Assembly: GCF_014656215.1 (NCBI RefSeq)
Contig: NZ_BNBZ01000010.1
Span: forward strand, 1 to 64,000
Length of the DNA: 64,000 bases
Reading direction: 5' to 3'
Source of the DNA: Streptomyces zaomyceticus
GTDB taxonomy: Bacteria > Actinomycetota > Actinomycetes > Streptomycetales > Streptomycetaceae
The notes under the pieces are model-generated. The model was not told where the DNA came from. It was given only the letters and a program-made list of their open reading frames with translations, and made no database searches. How positions within the stretch are numbered: the first letter of the stretch is position 1; each line of letters opens with the position of its first letter. Positions 1 through 8,220 of the stretch are shown here, piece after piece. Position numbers and translations under genes: made by a program.

Positions 1-373
1 ATCTGGCGTTGATTTTTGGCACGCTGTTGAGTTCTCAAGGAACGGACGCTTCCTTTGTACTCACCCTCTCGGGCTTTCCTCCGGGCTTCCCTTCGGTATT
101 TCGTGTTTCCAGCTTAGCAGACCCGATTTCTCGTTTTTGCCACCCGCTGGAGCGGGCTGCTGGGATCGGAATTCGCTTTCGCTTTTCCGTTCCCGGCGGG
201 GTCAAACACTACCAGGCTTTCTCGGTCCCCCTGACCACATCTGCTGCGAGCATGCAGAGGTGTAGACCACTGGGGTTAGGATCTGGCTTGATAGGTGCTG
301 CCGACCCGCGACTCAAGGCCGCGTTGGGGTCAGGCAGGAGTACGACAGTACATCCCACCGTCAGTTGAGGCAA
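1..373 (-). promoter_or_regulatory. Promoter and leader region of an rRNA operon transcribed leftward
   Basis: Read on the minus strand, bases 34-1 contain TTGAGAACTCAACAGCGTGCC and the following AAAATCAACGCCAGAT. This is the conserved leader/processing segment that precedes 16S rRNA in Streptomyces rrn operons, so 16S should begin a short distance outside the left edge. Upstream there are several promoter-like elements, as expected for the tandem promoters of Streptomyces rrn: TTGCCT (368-373), 17 bp, TACTGT (345-350), and further -10-like hexamers TAGTGT (206-211) and TAAGCT (111-116). The motif match is seen directly; the identity as an rrn leader is recalled knowledge. The open frame at 9-368 on the plus strand is a by-product. 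Confidence 0.85.
256..271. promoter_or_regulatory. DasR-responsive element (dre) upstream of crr
   Basis: The sequence AGAGGTGTAGACCACT is, on the minus strand, AGTGGTCTACACCTCT. It matches 14 of 16 positions of the dre consensus AGTGGTCTAGACCACT bound by the GntR regulator DasR. A TAGGAT hexamer at 277-282 on the plus strand lies just downstream, so the operator would sit between the -35 and -10 of a crr promoter and block it. crr-ptsI is a known DasR target in S. coelicolor (N-acetylglucosamine control). The predicted 5' UTR is long, about 230 nt. The site also lies among the leftward rrn promoters. Confidence 0.75.
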
Positions 374-518
374 ATCGTTTCCGGTAGTCCCTAGCTCCGT
401 CCAACTGGTACGTCTCGTGCGGAACTAGGACTTCTTATGACTTACGCTTCAGAACAGTACGCCGTCCAGGACAGGTAGTGACGGCGCCTACACAATCTCC
501 GCCCCTGGGAGGCTTCCC

Positions 519-968
519 ATGACAACCGTGACGTCGCCGCTTGCTGGACGCGCCATCGGTCTCGCCGCAGTTCCCGATCCGGTCTTCTCCGGTGCGATGG
601 TCGGTCCCGGTACCGCCATCGATCCCGTACGTGAGCCCTCTGAGGCCGTCTCCCCCATCGACGGGGTCATCGTCTCCATGCACCCGCACGCGTTCGTCGT
701 CGTCGACGGCGAGGGCCACGGTGTACTGACCCACCTCGGCATCGACACCGTTCAGCTCAACGGGCAGGGCTTCGAGCTGCTCGTCAACAAGGGTGACACC
801 GTGACGCGCGGACAGGCCGTCGTGCGCTGGGACCCGGCTGCGGTCGAGGCCGCCGGCAAGTCCCCCATCTGTCCCATCGTGGCCCTGGAGGCCACTGCGG
901 ACTCGCTCTCCGCCGTCGTCGAGGACGGCGACGTGAAGGCCGGCGACGAGCTCTTCGGCTGGCGCTGA
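519..968 (+). CDS. crr: PTS glucose-type enzyme IIA component
   Basis: This 149-residue cytosolic protein is the EIIA-Crr phosphocarrier. It takes a phosphate from HPr and passes it to sugar-specific EIIB/EIIC permeases, mainly for N-acetylglucosamine in Streptomyces. His72 in the HLGIDTV motif is the expected phosphorylated residue and His57 in HPHAF its active-site partner. The length fits the free-standing family. The ATG at 519 follows GGGAGG at 507-512. It is the first gene of a pair with ptsI, 80 bp downstream, and is preceded by a DasR-type operator. By memory it corresponds to SCO1390. Confidence 0.95.
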   Translation: MTTVTSPLAGRAIGLAAVPDPVFSGAMVGPGTAIDPVREPSEAVSPIDGVIVSMHPHAFVVVDGEGHGVLTHLGIDTVQLNGQGFELLVNKGDTVTRGQAVVRWDPAAVEAAGKSPICPIVALEATADSLSAVVEDGDVKAGDELFGWR

Positions 969-1048
969 GCCGGTTCGTCCCCGTGACGACCGCGAGTTCG
1001 ACATTCAACGCGGCGGCAGGTGCCGCCGCTCTATCGGAGACGGGTGAG

Positions 1049-2719
1049 ATGGAGACAACGCTGCGAGGCGTCGGCGTCAGCCACGGTGTGGCGATCGGCG
1101 AGGTCCGGCACATGGGCACGGCGGTTCTCGAACCGCCTGCCAAGCAGATCCCGGCGGACGAGGCGGAGCGCGAACAGGGGCGCGCCCGTCAGGCCGTCGA
1201 GGCTGTGGCCGCCGACCTCAATGCGCGCGGCAACCTGGCCGGTGGTGAGGCCCAGCACGTGCTGGAGGCCCAGGCGATGATCGCCCAGGACCCGGAGCTC
1301 ATCGCCGACGTGGACCGCCGGATCGCCGTGGGCAGCACGGCGGAGCGCGGTATCTACGACGCCTTCTCGCACTATCGCGAGCTGCTCGCGGGTGCCGGCG
1401 AGTACATGGCCGGACGGGTCGCCGACCTGGACGACGTGCGCAACCGGATCGTCGCGCGTCTGCTCGGTGTGCCGATGCCCGGTGTGCCGGACAGCGACGA
1501 GCCGTACGTGCTGATCGCGCGGGACCTGGCGCCCGCCGACACGGCGCTGCTCGACCCGACGCTCGTGCTCGGATTCGTGACCGAGGAGGGCGGGCCCACC
1601 AGCCACAGCGCGATTCTCGCGCGGGCGCTGGGTGTGCCGGCCATCGTGGCGCTGCCCGGCGCGGGTGAGATCGCCGAGGGCACGCTCATCGCGGTCGACG
1701 GTTCCACCGGCGAGCTCTTCGTGGACCCGAGCGAGGAGAAGAAGACGGAGCTGACCGAGGCCGCCGCCGCGCGCCGGGCCGCGCTGGCCACGTCCAGTGG
1801 TCCGGGCGCGACCTCGGACGGGCACAAGGTGCCGCTGCTCGCCAATGTCGGCGGGCCGGCGGACGTACCTGCGGCGGTCGAGGCCGGTGCGGAGGGTGTC
1901 GGTCTCTTCCGTACGGAGTTCCTCTTCCTGGACGACAGCGAGAAGGCTCCGTCCGAGGAGAAGCAGGTCGAGGCCTACCGCAAGGTGCTGGAGGCCTTCC
2001 CCGAGGGCCGTGTGGTCGTGCGGGTGCTCGACGCCGGTGCCGACAAGCCGCTGGACTTCCTGACTCCGGCCGACGAGCCCAACCCGGCGCTCGGTGTGCG
2101 GGGTCTGCGGTCGCTGCTCGACCACCCGGAGGTGCTGCGGACGCAGCTGACCGCGCTCGCGAAGGCGGCCGAGGGTCTGCCCGTGTACCTCGAGGTCATG
2201 GCGCCGATGGTGGCGGACCGTACGGACGCGAAGGCCTTCGCCGACGCGTGCCGTGAGGCGGGGCTGCGGGCGAAGTTCGGTGCGATGGTCGAGATTCCCT
2301 CGGCCGCGCTGCGGGCCCGCTCGATCCTGCAGGAGGTCGAGTTCCTGTCGCTCGGTACCAACGACCTGGCGCAGTACACCTTCGCGGCCGACCGTCAGGT
2401 CGGCGCGGTGTCCCGGCTCCAGGACCCGTGGCAGCCGGCGCTGCTCGACCTGGTGGCGCTGTCCGCCGAGGCGGCCAAGGCCGAGGGCAAGAGCTGTGGT
2501 GTCTGTGGCGAGGCCGCCGCCGATCCGCTGCTCGCGTGTGTGCTGACGGGTCTGGGTGTCACCTCCCTCTCCATGGGTGCGGCGTCCATTCCCTATGTGC
2601 GGGCGACGCTGGCCAAGTACACGCTGGCGCAGTGCGAGCGGGCCGCTGCCGCGGCGCGTGCCGCCGACACGGCGCACGAGGCGCGCGTGGCCGCTCAGGC
2701 GGTGCTGTCCGGGGAGTGA
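1049..2719 (+). CDS. ptsI: Phosphoenolpyruvate-protein phosphotransferase (enzyme I)
   Basis: Enzyme I starts the PTS cascade by autophosphorylating from phosphoenolpyruvate and passing the phosphate to HPr. At 556 residues it has the usual length. The swivelling domain carries the phospho-histidine motif GGPTSHSAI with His186; the C-terminal PEP-binding barrel carries FRTEFLF, LGTNDLAQY and GVCGE with Cys486 as proton donor. I chose ATG 1049, which gives the familiar N-terminus METTLRGVGVSHG with GGAGA at 1035-1039; an in-frame start at 983 would add 22 unconserved residues. It follows crr in the same transcript and is closed by a strong hairpin at 2735. Confidence 0.95.
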   Translation: METTLRGVGVSHGVAIGEVRHMGTAVLEPPAKQIPADEAEREQGRARQAVEAVAADLNARGNLAGGEAQHVLEAQAMIAQDPELIADVDRRIAVGSTAERGIYDAFSHYRELLAGAGEYMAGRVADLDDVRNRIVARLLGVPMPGVPDSDEPYVLIARDLAPADTALLDPTLVLGFVTEEGGPTSHSAILARALGVPAIVALPGAGEIAEGTLIAVDGSTGELFVDPSEEKKTELTEAAAARRAALATSSGPGATSDGHKVPLLANVGGPADVPAAVEAGAEGVGLFRTEFLFLDDSEKAPSEEKQVEAYRKVLEAFPEGRVVVRVLDAGADKPLDFLTPADEPNPALGVRGLRSLLDHPEVLRTQLTALAKAAEGLPVYLEVMAPMVADRTDAKAFADACREAGLRAKFGAMVEIPSAALRARSILQEVEFLSLGTNDLAQYTFAADRQVGAVSRLQDPWQPALLDLVALSAEAAKAEGKSCGVCGEAAADPLLACVLTGLGVTSLSMGAASIPYVRATLAKYTLAQCERAAAAARAADTAHEARVAAQAVLSGE

Positions 2720-2734
2720 TTCCCGGCCGTGCTC

Positions 2735-2780
2735 GCCGAAGGGGCTTTCCGTCATCTGTGTGACGGGGAGCCCCTTCGGC
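2735..2780. terminator. Bidirectional terminator between ptsI and the 2791 gene
   Basis: A long stem-loop pairs GCCGAAGGGGCT with AGCCCCTTCGGC and continues inward through CCGTCA/TGACGG around a TCTG-type loop. It lies between the convergent ends of ptsI (2719) and the minus-strand gene ending at 2791, so it can serve both. There is no U-tract, which is normal in Streptomyces. Confidence 0.8.
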
Positions 2781-2790
2781 GTGTCCGGGG

Positions 2791-3690
2791 TCAGTGGTGG
2801 GTGGTCCAGTCGTCGTCGGGGTCCGGGGCGAGGGGGAAGCCCGCGCGGTGGTCGACGCCGGGTTCCGGGGAGACGGGTTCTCCGGTGGTGGCGTCGGTGC
2901 AGTAGGCGGCGAAGACCTCGGCCTCGGTGAGCGGGACGAGGGTGCCGCCGGTGAGGCGCCAGCCGTGGAGTCGGTCGCGGTCGCCCGGGGTGGTGGTGCG
3001 CAGGACGATTCCACCGGGGGCGCCGAGGGCGATGCCGGCGGCCAGGACCGCGGTGAATTCCGCGGCCGCCGCGTCGTCGACGGCGGCGGGCCGCCTGGTG
3101 CCGTGGGCGTGGAGGACCGCGAGGAGCTGGTCCTCGGCGGCCCGGACGCTGCAGACGAGGTGGTGCGTGCCGGGGCCCGCGGCGTCGAGCAGTCGGGCGA
3201 GGAGTCGGGCGGCCCGCGCGAAGGCGGCCTCGCCGATGTCCTTGCCGCAGGTGGCGCAGTCGCCCGCGGTGGCGAGGACGGTGGTGGCGTACTCCCAGGT
3301 CGCGTGGCGGACGGCGGTGTCGACGAGCTCGGGGAGCAGGGCGCTGAGGGGCTGCCCGGTATACGTGACCCGGGCGCCGGTGGCGGCGAGGTGGGCGGTG
3401 AATCGGCTGCGGCTGGCGGGGTGGTCGGCGTCGATGGCGGTCTCGGCGCAGTAGACCGCGTACTCCTCGGGGTCGAAGAGGGTGACGGTGGTGTGGCCGC
3501 CCTGTCCCGCGAGGGTCCTGAGGAGGCCTTCGACCTGCCTGAGGTAGGTGGTGTGGTCGTCGAAGGCGAAGGTCCGGTACCGGCGCATGGCCGTGAAGTC
3601 GTGCTCGTCGGCGAGGAGGCCGACGGTGCTGGGGACTTCGCGGCGCAGGGCGCGTCGGAGATGTGCGTGGTTCGTGCCGGTCCGTGTCAT
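2791..3690 (-). CDS. Conserved hypothetical protein of 299 residues
   Basis: I do not recognise a named family. The protein looks soluble, with no signal peptide or membrane helix. It has an N-terminal charged region with YRTFAFDDHTTYLRQVE, a middle helical part containing a single CATCG motif (about residue 150), and an acidic C-terminus ending DDDWTTHH. The ATG at 3690 has GGGGGAG four bases upstream. It lies 23 bp downstream of the MFS transporter gene on the same strand, so the two are probably co-transcribed; this does not by itself reveal a function. Confidence 0.75.
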   Translation of the reverse strand: MTRTGTNHAHLRRALRREVPSTVGLLADEHDFTAMRRYRTFAFDDHTTYLRQVEGLLRTLAGQGGHTTVTLFDPEEYAVYCAETAIDADHPASRSRFTAHLAATGARVTYTGQPLSALLPELVDTAVRHATWEYATTVLATAGDCATCGKDIGEAAFARAARLLARLLDAAGPGTHHLVCSVRAAEDQLLAVLHAHGTRRPAAVDDAAAAEFTAVLAAGIALGAPGGIVLRTTTPGDRDRLHGWRLTGGTLVPLTEAEVFAAYCTDATTGEPVSPEPGVDHRAGFPLAPDPDDDWTTHH

Positions 3691-3713
3691 GTCTCCCCCT
3701 GGTGACGGTCCGA

Positions 3714-5006
3714 TCAGTGCTCACTCACCGTAACCTTCGGCACTGACAGTGACGTCGTGGGGAGGCGTCGGCGGACGAGGCTGTTCTGGGCGGCGCTGGT
3801 GGCGACGAGGGCCGCGCCGAGAACCGGCCAGGCCAGGGGGCCCGCGGAGACGAGGCCGGTCATGAGGAGGGGGCCGACGAAGCGCTGGGTGGACTGGGCG
3901 AGACCGTGGACGCCGAGGTAGGCGCCCTGGGCGTCGTCGGGGGCCAGGGCGACCGAGATCTCCCAGGACGCGATCGTGTGGATCATCTCGGCGAACGTCA
4001 GGACGACGGCCGCGGTGATCAGGGCGGCGATGGAGAGGGTCCGGCCGCCGAGGGCGGAGACGGCGAGGGCGAGCGTGCCGACGGCGAAGAGTCCGGCGAG
4101 GGGGGCGAGCAGGCGGCGGGCGGCTTCGGTGGTGGAGCCGAAGCGCGAGAGCGGGACCTGGAAGATCACGACGAGGGCGCTGTTGGCGACCATCAGGAGC
4201 GGGGCGAGGCCGACGGGGGCGTCGGTGGCGTGGACGATCCAGAGCGGGAGGGCGACCTGGAGGATCGAGTCGTGGAGGAAGAAGACCGAATCCGCCGCGG
4301 TGAAGCCGAGGAAGCCGCGGTCGCGCCAGGGGTTGGAGGGCTTCGCGGTGGGGGCCGGATCGGTCGAGGAGGCGGCGATCCGGGAGGCGGGGGTGGGCGG
4401 TTCGGCGCAGCGGAGGGTGAGTGCGGCCATCACCAGGTACGAGAGGGCGTCCCCGACGAGGAGGAGATGGAAGGCGGTGGTGGTGCCGACGGCGAGGGCG
4501 GCCGCGGCGCCGAGGCCGCCGAGGGTCCAGCCGATGTTGGAGGTGGTGCGGTTGATGGCCTGGTAGCGGATGCGGTCGGGGCCGGCGATCCGGGCGGCGT
4601 AGAGCTTGGTGAGGACGTTGGTCGCGCGGTCGGGGAGGGCGCCGACGGCGGAGAAGAGGACCAGCAGCGGGTAGTCGTCGGTGGTGAGGAGGGCGAGGAG
4701 GGCCGCGGCGCGCAGCAGTTGGGTGCAGATGATGACGCGGACGAGGGGGAAGCGGTCGGCGAGTCGCCCTCCGAGGGGGGCGCCCGCGATGCCGGCGGCG
4801 CCCGAGACGGCGATGAGGAGTCCGACCTGTCCGAGGCCGAGGCCGGTGACGTAGGTGAAGTAGAGGGCCATGGCCGTGGACCAGAGTCCGGTGCCGCACT
4901 TGTCGATGAAGCCGATGACGAGCATGCGGCGGCCGTCGGCGCCGCCCGGGACGCGGTTCCTGAGGGCTGTTCGGGCGGAGCGGGTGGAGCGGGTGGAGCG
5001 GCTCAT
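3714..5006 (-). CDS. MFS transporter
   Basis: A 430-residue major facilitator protein with about twelve hydrophobic segments. The loop between helices 2 and 3 carries GGRLADRFPLVRV, an MFS motif A variant, and a polar Pro/Ser-rich central loop separates the two halves. The substrate cannot be read from sequence; an efflux role is likely given the divergent PLP-binding regulator. I chose the ATG at 5006 (MSRSTRS) because GGGGGA lies just upstream; an in-frame ATG at 5042 sits inside the divergent promoter. It is followed by the 2791 gene. Confidence 0.85.
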   Translation of the reverse strand: MSRSTRSTRSARTALRNRVPGGADGRRMLVIGFIDKCGTGLWSTAMALYFTYVTGLGLGQVGLLIAVSGAAGIAGAPLGGRLADRFPLVRVIICTQLLRAAALLALLTTDDYPLLVLFSAVGALPDRATNVLTKLYAARIAGPDRIRYQAINRTTSNIGWTLGGLGAAAALAVGTTTAFHLLLVGDALSYLVMAALTLRCAEPPTPASRIAASSTDPAPTAKPSNPWRDRGFLGFTAADSVFFLHDSILQVALPLWIVHATDAPVGLAPLLMVANSALVVIFQVPLSRFGSTTEAARRLLAPLAGLFAVGTLALAVSALGGRTLSIAALITAAVVLTFAEMIHTIASWEISVALAPDDAQGAYLGVHGLAQSTQRFVGPLLMTGLVSAGPLAWPVLGAALVATSAAQNSLVRRRLPTTSLSVPKVTVSEH

Positions 5007-5016
5007 GGGGTCCCCC

Positions 5017-5045
5017 TTGCCAACTGCTTTGTATTGATACATACT
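5017..5045 (+). promoter_or_regulatory. Promoter of the MocR-type regulator, probably leaderless
   Basis: TTGCCA (5017-5022) and CATACT (5040-5045) are separated by 17 bp. Transcription would begin about 7 bp later, essentially on the GTG at 5053, and no ribosome-binding site precedes that GTG. The interval also contains the direct repeat TTGAT (5034-5038 and 5045-5049) and the inverted repeat GTAT-TG-ATAC, which are candidate binding sites for the regulator itself. Confidence 0.5.
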
Positions 5046-5052
5046 TGATTAC

Positions 5053-6372
5053 GTGGCAGCACAATATGCGATCGAAGGCACGACGGCCAAGGGGATTGCC
5101 GCGTCCGTGGAGCGGGGCGTCTCCGAGGGCGGACTCGCCCCGGGAGACGCGCTGCCGCCCGTGCGGCGGCTCGCCGACGCGCTGGGGGTGAGTCCCGGGA
5201 CGGTCGCGACGGCCTACAAGGAGTTGCGGCAGCGGGGGCTGATCGTCACGCGGGGCCGGGGCGGAACGGTCGTCGCGGACGTTCCGTCGGTGGCCTCCCG
5301 GCGACCGCCGCGGGTGCCGGACGGCCTGGTGGACCTGGCGGGCGGGCATCCCGACCCGGCCTTCCTCCCCGTACTGCGCCCTCCGTCGGCGGTCACCCCG
5401 GTGTACGGGTCCCATCGCGCCGCGCCACGGCTCGCGGTGCTCGAGGAGATGACCCGTCAGTGGTTCGCGCGGGACGGAGTACCGGCGCGGCACGTGACGT
5501 TCGCGCACGGGGCACTCGACTGCATCGCGCGGCTCCTCTCCACGGAGCTGCGGCCCGGTGACGCGGTGGCCGTGGAGGATCCCGGCTTCCACCATCTGCT
5601 CGACCTGGTGCCCGCGTTGGGGTTCCGGACGGTTCCGGTGGCCGTGGACGGCGAGGGGCTCGTACCGGAGTCGCTGCGCACGGCGCTCCGGGGCGGGGTG
5701 CGCGCGGTGGTGTGCAGTCCACGGGGCCAGTCCCCCACCGGGGCGTTCTTCACCCGGACGCGGCGGGACGAACTGGTGGCGGTGCTCCGGGAGTTCCCCG
5801 AGGTCCTCGTCGTCGAGGACGACCACAACGCGGAGGTCGGCGGGGCGGCGGCGTACACGCTCGCGGCGGCCGGGCTCGACCGGTGGGCACAGGTGCGGAC
5901 CGCGTCGAAGCACCTCGGGATCGATCTGCGGTGGGCCGGGGTCGCCTGCGACGCGGTGACCCTCGCCCGGCACGACGGGCGGATGCTGATGACCTCGGGC
6001 TGGGTCAGTCATGTCCTCCAGGAGATGGTGGCCGGCCTGTTCGGTGACGGGGCGGTCCGTGAGCTCGTGGCGGCGGGCGAGACGGCGTACGCCGAGCGGC
6101 GTACGGCCCTGATCGACGCGCTCGCGAGCCACCGGATCCGGGCGGTCGGGGCGAGCGGGCTGAACGTGTGGGTGCCGGTGCGGGACGAGTCGGCGGCCGT
6201 CAACGGCCTGCGGACGCACGGTTGGTGGGTCGCCGCGGGGGCGCGGTTCCGGATCGCGGCGCCGCCGGCCGTGCGGATCACGACGGCGACGCTCGCGCCC
6301 GCAGAGGCCCGGCGCCTCGCGGCGGACTTCGCGGATGTGCTGGGCGACGCGCAGGCGACGTACGGGGGATGA
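5053..6372 (+). CDS. MocR/GntR-family PLP-binding transcriptional regulator
   Basis: The N-terminal 75 residues form a GntR winged helix (PPVRRLADALGVSPGTVATAYKEL). The remainder is a fold-type I aminotransferase domain with the PLP lysine at Lys286 in TASKHLGID. Such MocR proteins are usually regulators that bind PLP and an amine ligand rather than enzymes. The length of 439 residues is typical. It is divergent from the MFS gene with only 46 bp between starts, so it most likely controls that transporter and itself. The GTG start has no Shine-Dalgarno sequence and appears to be leaderless. Confidence 0.88.
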   Translation: MAAQYAIEGTTAKGIAASVERGVSEGGLAPGDALPPVRRLADALGVSPGTVATAYKELRQRGLIVTRGRGGTVVADVPSVASRRPPRVPDGLVDLAGGHPDPAFLPVLRPPSAVTPVYGSHRAAPRLAVLEEMTRQWFARDGVPARHVTFAHGALDCIARLLSTELRPGDAVAVEDPGFHHLLDLVPALGFRTVPVAVDGEGLVPESLRTALRGGVRAVVCSPRGQSPTGAFFTRTRRDELVAVLREFPEVLVVEDDHNAEVGGAAAYTLAAAGLDRWAQVRTASKHLGIDLRWAGVACDAVTLARHDGRMLMTSGWVSHVLQEMVAGLFGDGAVRELVAAGETAYAERRTALIDALASHRIRAVGASGLNVWVPVRDESAAVNGLRTHGWWVAAGARFRIAAPPAVRITTATLAPAEARRLAADFADVLGDAQATYGG

Positions 6373-6386
6373 CGCACGCCGGACAG

Positions 6387-6434
6387 CACCGGGCGCTCCG
6401 GGGAAGGGTCTCCCCCTCCCCGGAGCGTCCGGTG
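6387..6434. terminator. Terminator between convergent genes
   Basis: CACCGGGCGCTCCGGGGA pairs with TCCCCGGAGCGTCCGGTG (one mismatch) around a loop of about 12 bases. It sits between the stop of the MocR gene at 6372 and the stop of the minus-strand secreted-protein gene at 6472, and can serve both directions. Confidence 0.8.
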
Positions 6435-6471
6435 TCGCCGCGCCCCGGTCGGAGCCGGGGGCGGCGGTGGT

Positions 6472-8100
6472 TCATCGGGTCCGGTAGGCGTGCCTCAGGG
6501 TCTGGGTCAGGGTGTTGCCCCGGGTGTCGGTGAGTTCGGCGCGGAGCGAGACGGACCGGCCGGGGCCGGGGGTGCGGAAGGCGGCCCGGCCGTCGACGAC
6601 GGGGACGCGGGTCCAGGTGGCGCCGTTGTCGGCCGACATCGACACCGTGAGCGACCGGACTCCGGTCTCGGCGGCGGCCCCCTGGACGGTGACCGGTACG
6701 CGAACGGGGACACCCGCCGGGGCGGTGCCGCCGAGGTCGAGGTCGGGGGCGAAGCGGACGACGCTGAGGGGCAGGGCGGCGGGCCGGGACGCGGCGGCCG
6801 AGGTGAAGGTCCAGGCCGCGGTGACACGCCCGCCCGCCTCGGCGCCGTCGCCTCGGGTCGCCGTGGCGGTGAGCCGGTACGAGGCCGGTCCGGGGGTGGT
6901 GGTGAACGTGGCACGGCCGGGGTCGCCCTGCCGGGTGCCGATCAGGACCCCGTCACGGTGGAGCGTCGTGGTGGCGCCGTGGAAGCGGGGCGCGCCGGGT
7001 GCGTGGCCGTCGCCGTCGGCGAGCAGCGGAAGATCGAGGGCGAGGGTGTCGCCGTCACGGACGCCGGCCGGGCGGGCACCGGGGGCACCGTCGAGCGCGG
7101 GACCGAAGACGGCGTTGTCGAAGGTGTGGGTGGTGGTGGCGCCCGCGCGGACCGGGAAGGCGTGCGCGGAGTAGCGGTTGGGAGGGGTCTCGGGTGCGGC
7201 GGGGCCGGTGTAGTCGACGTCCCACAGACCTCGTTCCGGGGTCACGAGCACGGTGGCTGTACCGGGCGCGCGCAGGGGCTGGACGAGCCCGATGGTGGGG
7301 CCCGCGCTGGGCTGGATCGAGACGAACCCCGTTCCGGTCGTGCCCTCCGGGGCGGCCGCGCGGATCTTGACGGTGGCCAGTGAGGCGGCCGCCGGGTGAC
7401 GGACGAGGCCGGTCAGGGCGCGGTCCGCGGTGAAGGTGTAGCCGAGGGCGTAGTCGTTGCTCGCGCCGGACCAGTAGGTGTCGATCCATTCCCTGACCGA
7501 GCCGGACTCGCCGTCGGGGCCGAGGTGGGCGACGCGCAGGCCCGGGCTCGACGTCATGATGTTCGCGGAGCGGGTCGTCCCCTCGTGGGTGACCTCGACG
7601 AACCCGAGACTGTTCAGGTGACGCGCGCCCGGCTCCGGCGGACGGACGTCCACCGGGGCGGTCGTGCGGGCGTCGACGGTGACGGTCGTGTCGCGGTTCA
7701 GGTCCAGCCGGGGCTGGACGATCCAGTCGGTGCCGGTGGCCCCGGCGGCCCCGCTCAGGGTGGAGTCGAGCAGATAACGACCCTTGGGCAGCCGCACGGT
7801 CACCGTGCCGGACTCGTCGTAGGGCGTGGCCTCCTCCGAGGCGCCGGGGCCGGAGATGCCGGTGACGTGGGTCAGGTAACCGCCGGTGGTGGCTCCCGCC
7901 CGGTCGAGATGACGGATGGTCAGGGTGTACGTCTCGGGTGCGCCGTTCCCGGCCGCGGCCGGGGAAAGGGTCGCCAGGGAGGTCCCGGCGAGGACGCCGG
8001 CGAGGGCCAGCGAGCGCAGGACCGCGCGGCGGCTCGTGCCGGGGGCCGTGCGGCGACGTGCGTCCGGGGCGGTGTCGTGACGTGGTGCGGAATCGTTCAT
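6472..8100 (-). CDS. Tat-exported protein resembling the C-terminal module of Streptomyces S8 peptidases
   Basis: The N-terminus has a twin-arginine signal (SRRAVLRSLALAG at about residue 25, then a hydrophobic run and an Ala-rich cleavage region). The mature part of about 490 residues is beta-rich, with phrases such as YTLTIRHLDRAG, GISGPGA and QPRLDLNRDTTVTVDAR. I associate these with the region that follows the catalytic domain in large Streptomyces subtilisin-like proteases. No Asp-His-Ser protease motifs are present, so it appears to be a stand-alone accessory or adhesion-type module. Start choice lies between ATG 8100 and GTG 8109. It is divergent from the ECF sigma gene. Confidence 0.7.
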   Translation of the reverse strand: MNDSAPRHDTAPDARRRTAPGTSRRAVLRSLALAGVLAGTSLATLSPAAAGNGAPETYTLTIRHLDRAGATTGGYLTHVTGISGPGASEEATPYDESGTVTVRLPKGRYLLDSTLSGAAGATGTDWIVQPRLDLNRDTTVTVDARTTAPVDVRPPEPGARHLNSLGFVEVTHEGTTRSANIMTSSPGLRVAHLGPDGESGSVREWIDTYWSGASNDYALGYTFTADRALTGLVRHPAAASLATVKIRAAAPEGTTGTGFVSIQPSAGPTIGLVQPLRAPGTATVLVTPERGLWDVDYTGPAAPETPPNRYSAHAFPVRAGATTTHTFDNAVFGPALDGAPGARPAGVRDGDTLALDLPLLADGDGHAPGAPRFHGATTTLHRDGVLIGTRQGDPGRATFTTTPGPASYRLTATATRGDGAEAGGRVTAAWTFTSAAASRPAALPLSVVRFAPDLDLGGTAPAGVPVRVPVTVQGAAAETGVRSLTVSMSADNGATWTRVPVVDGRAAFRTPGPGRSVSLRAELTDTRGNTLTQTLRHAYRTR

Positions 8101-8220
8101 GCCAGGCACTGCTCACGGCAGCCGTCGCGTTCCGGTGACCTGGGTCACAGGTGGCGCGGTGTGGTGCGGGTCACGGGAACCCGGACGAACCGGCGCCCAG
8201 TGCCAGATGTGGAATCACCT

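Noticed and set aside
9..368. Open reading frame of 119 residues at the left edge on the plus strand
   Set aside because: It is antisense to the conserved rrn leader and promoter region, has no ribosome-binding site and no coding-type third-position GC bias.
1031..3724. An 897-residue minus-strand open frame across ptsI and the 2791 gene
   Set aside because: Arg/Pro/His-rich shadow of genes in other frames, typical of GC-rich DNA; the real genes are well supported.
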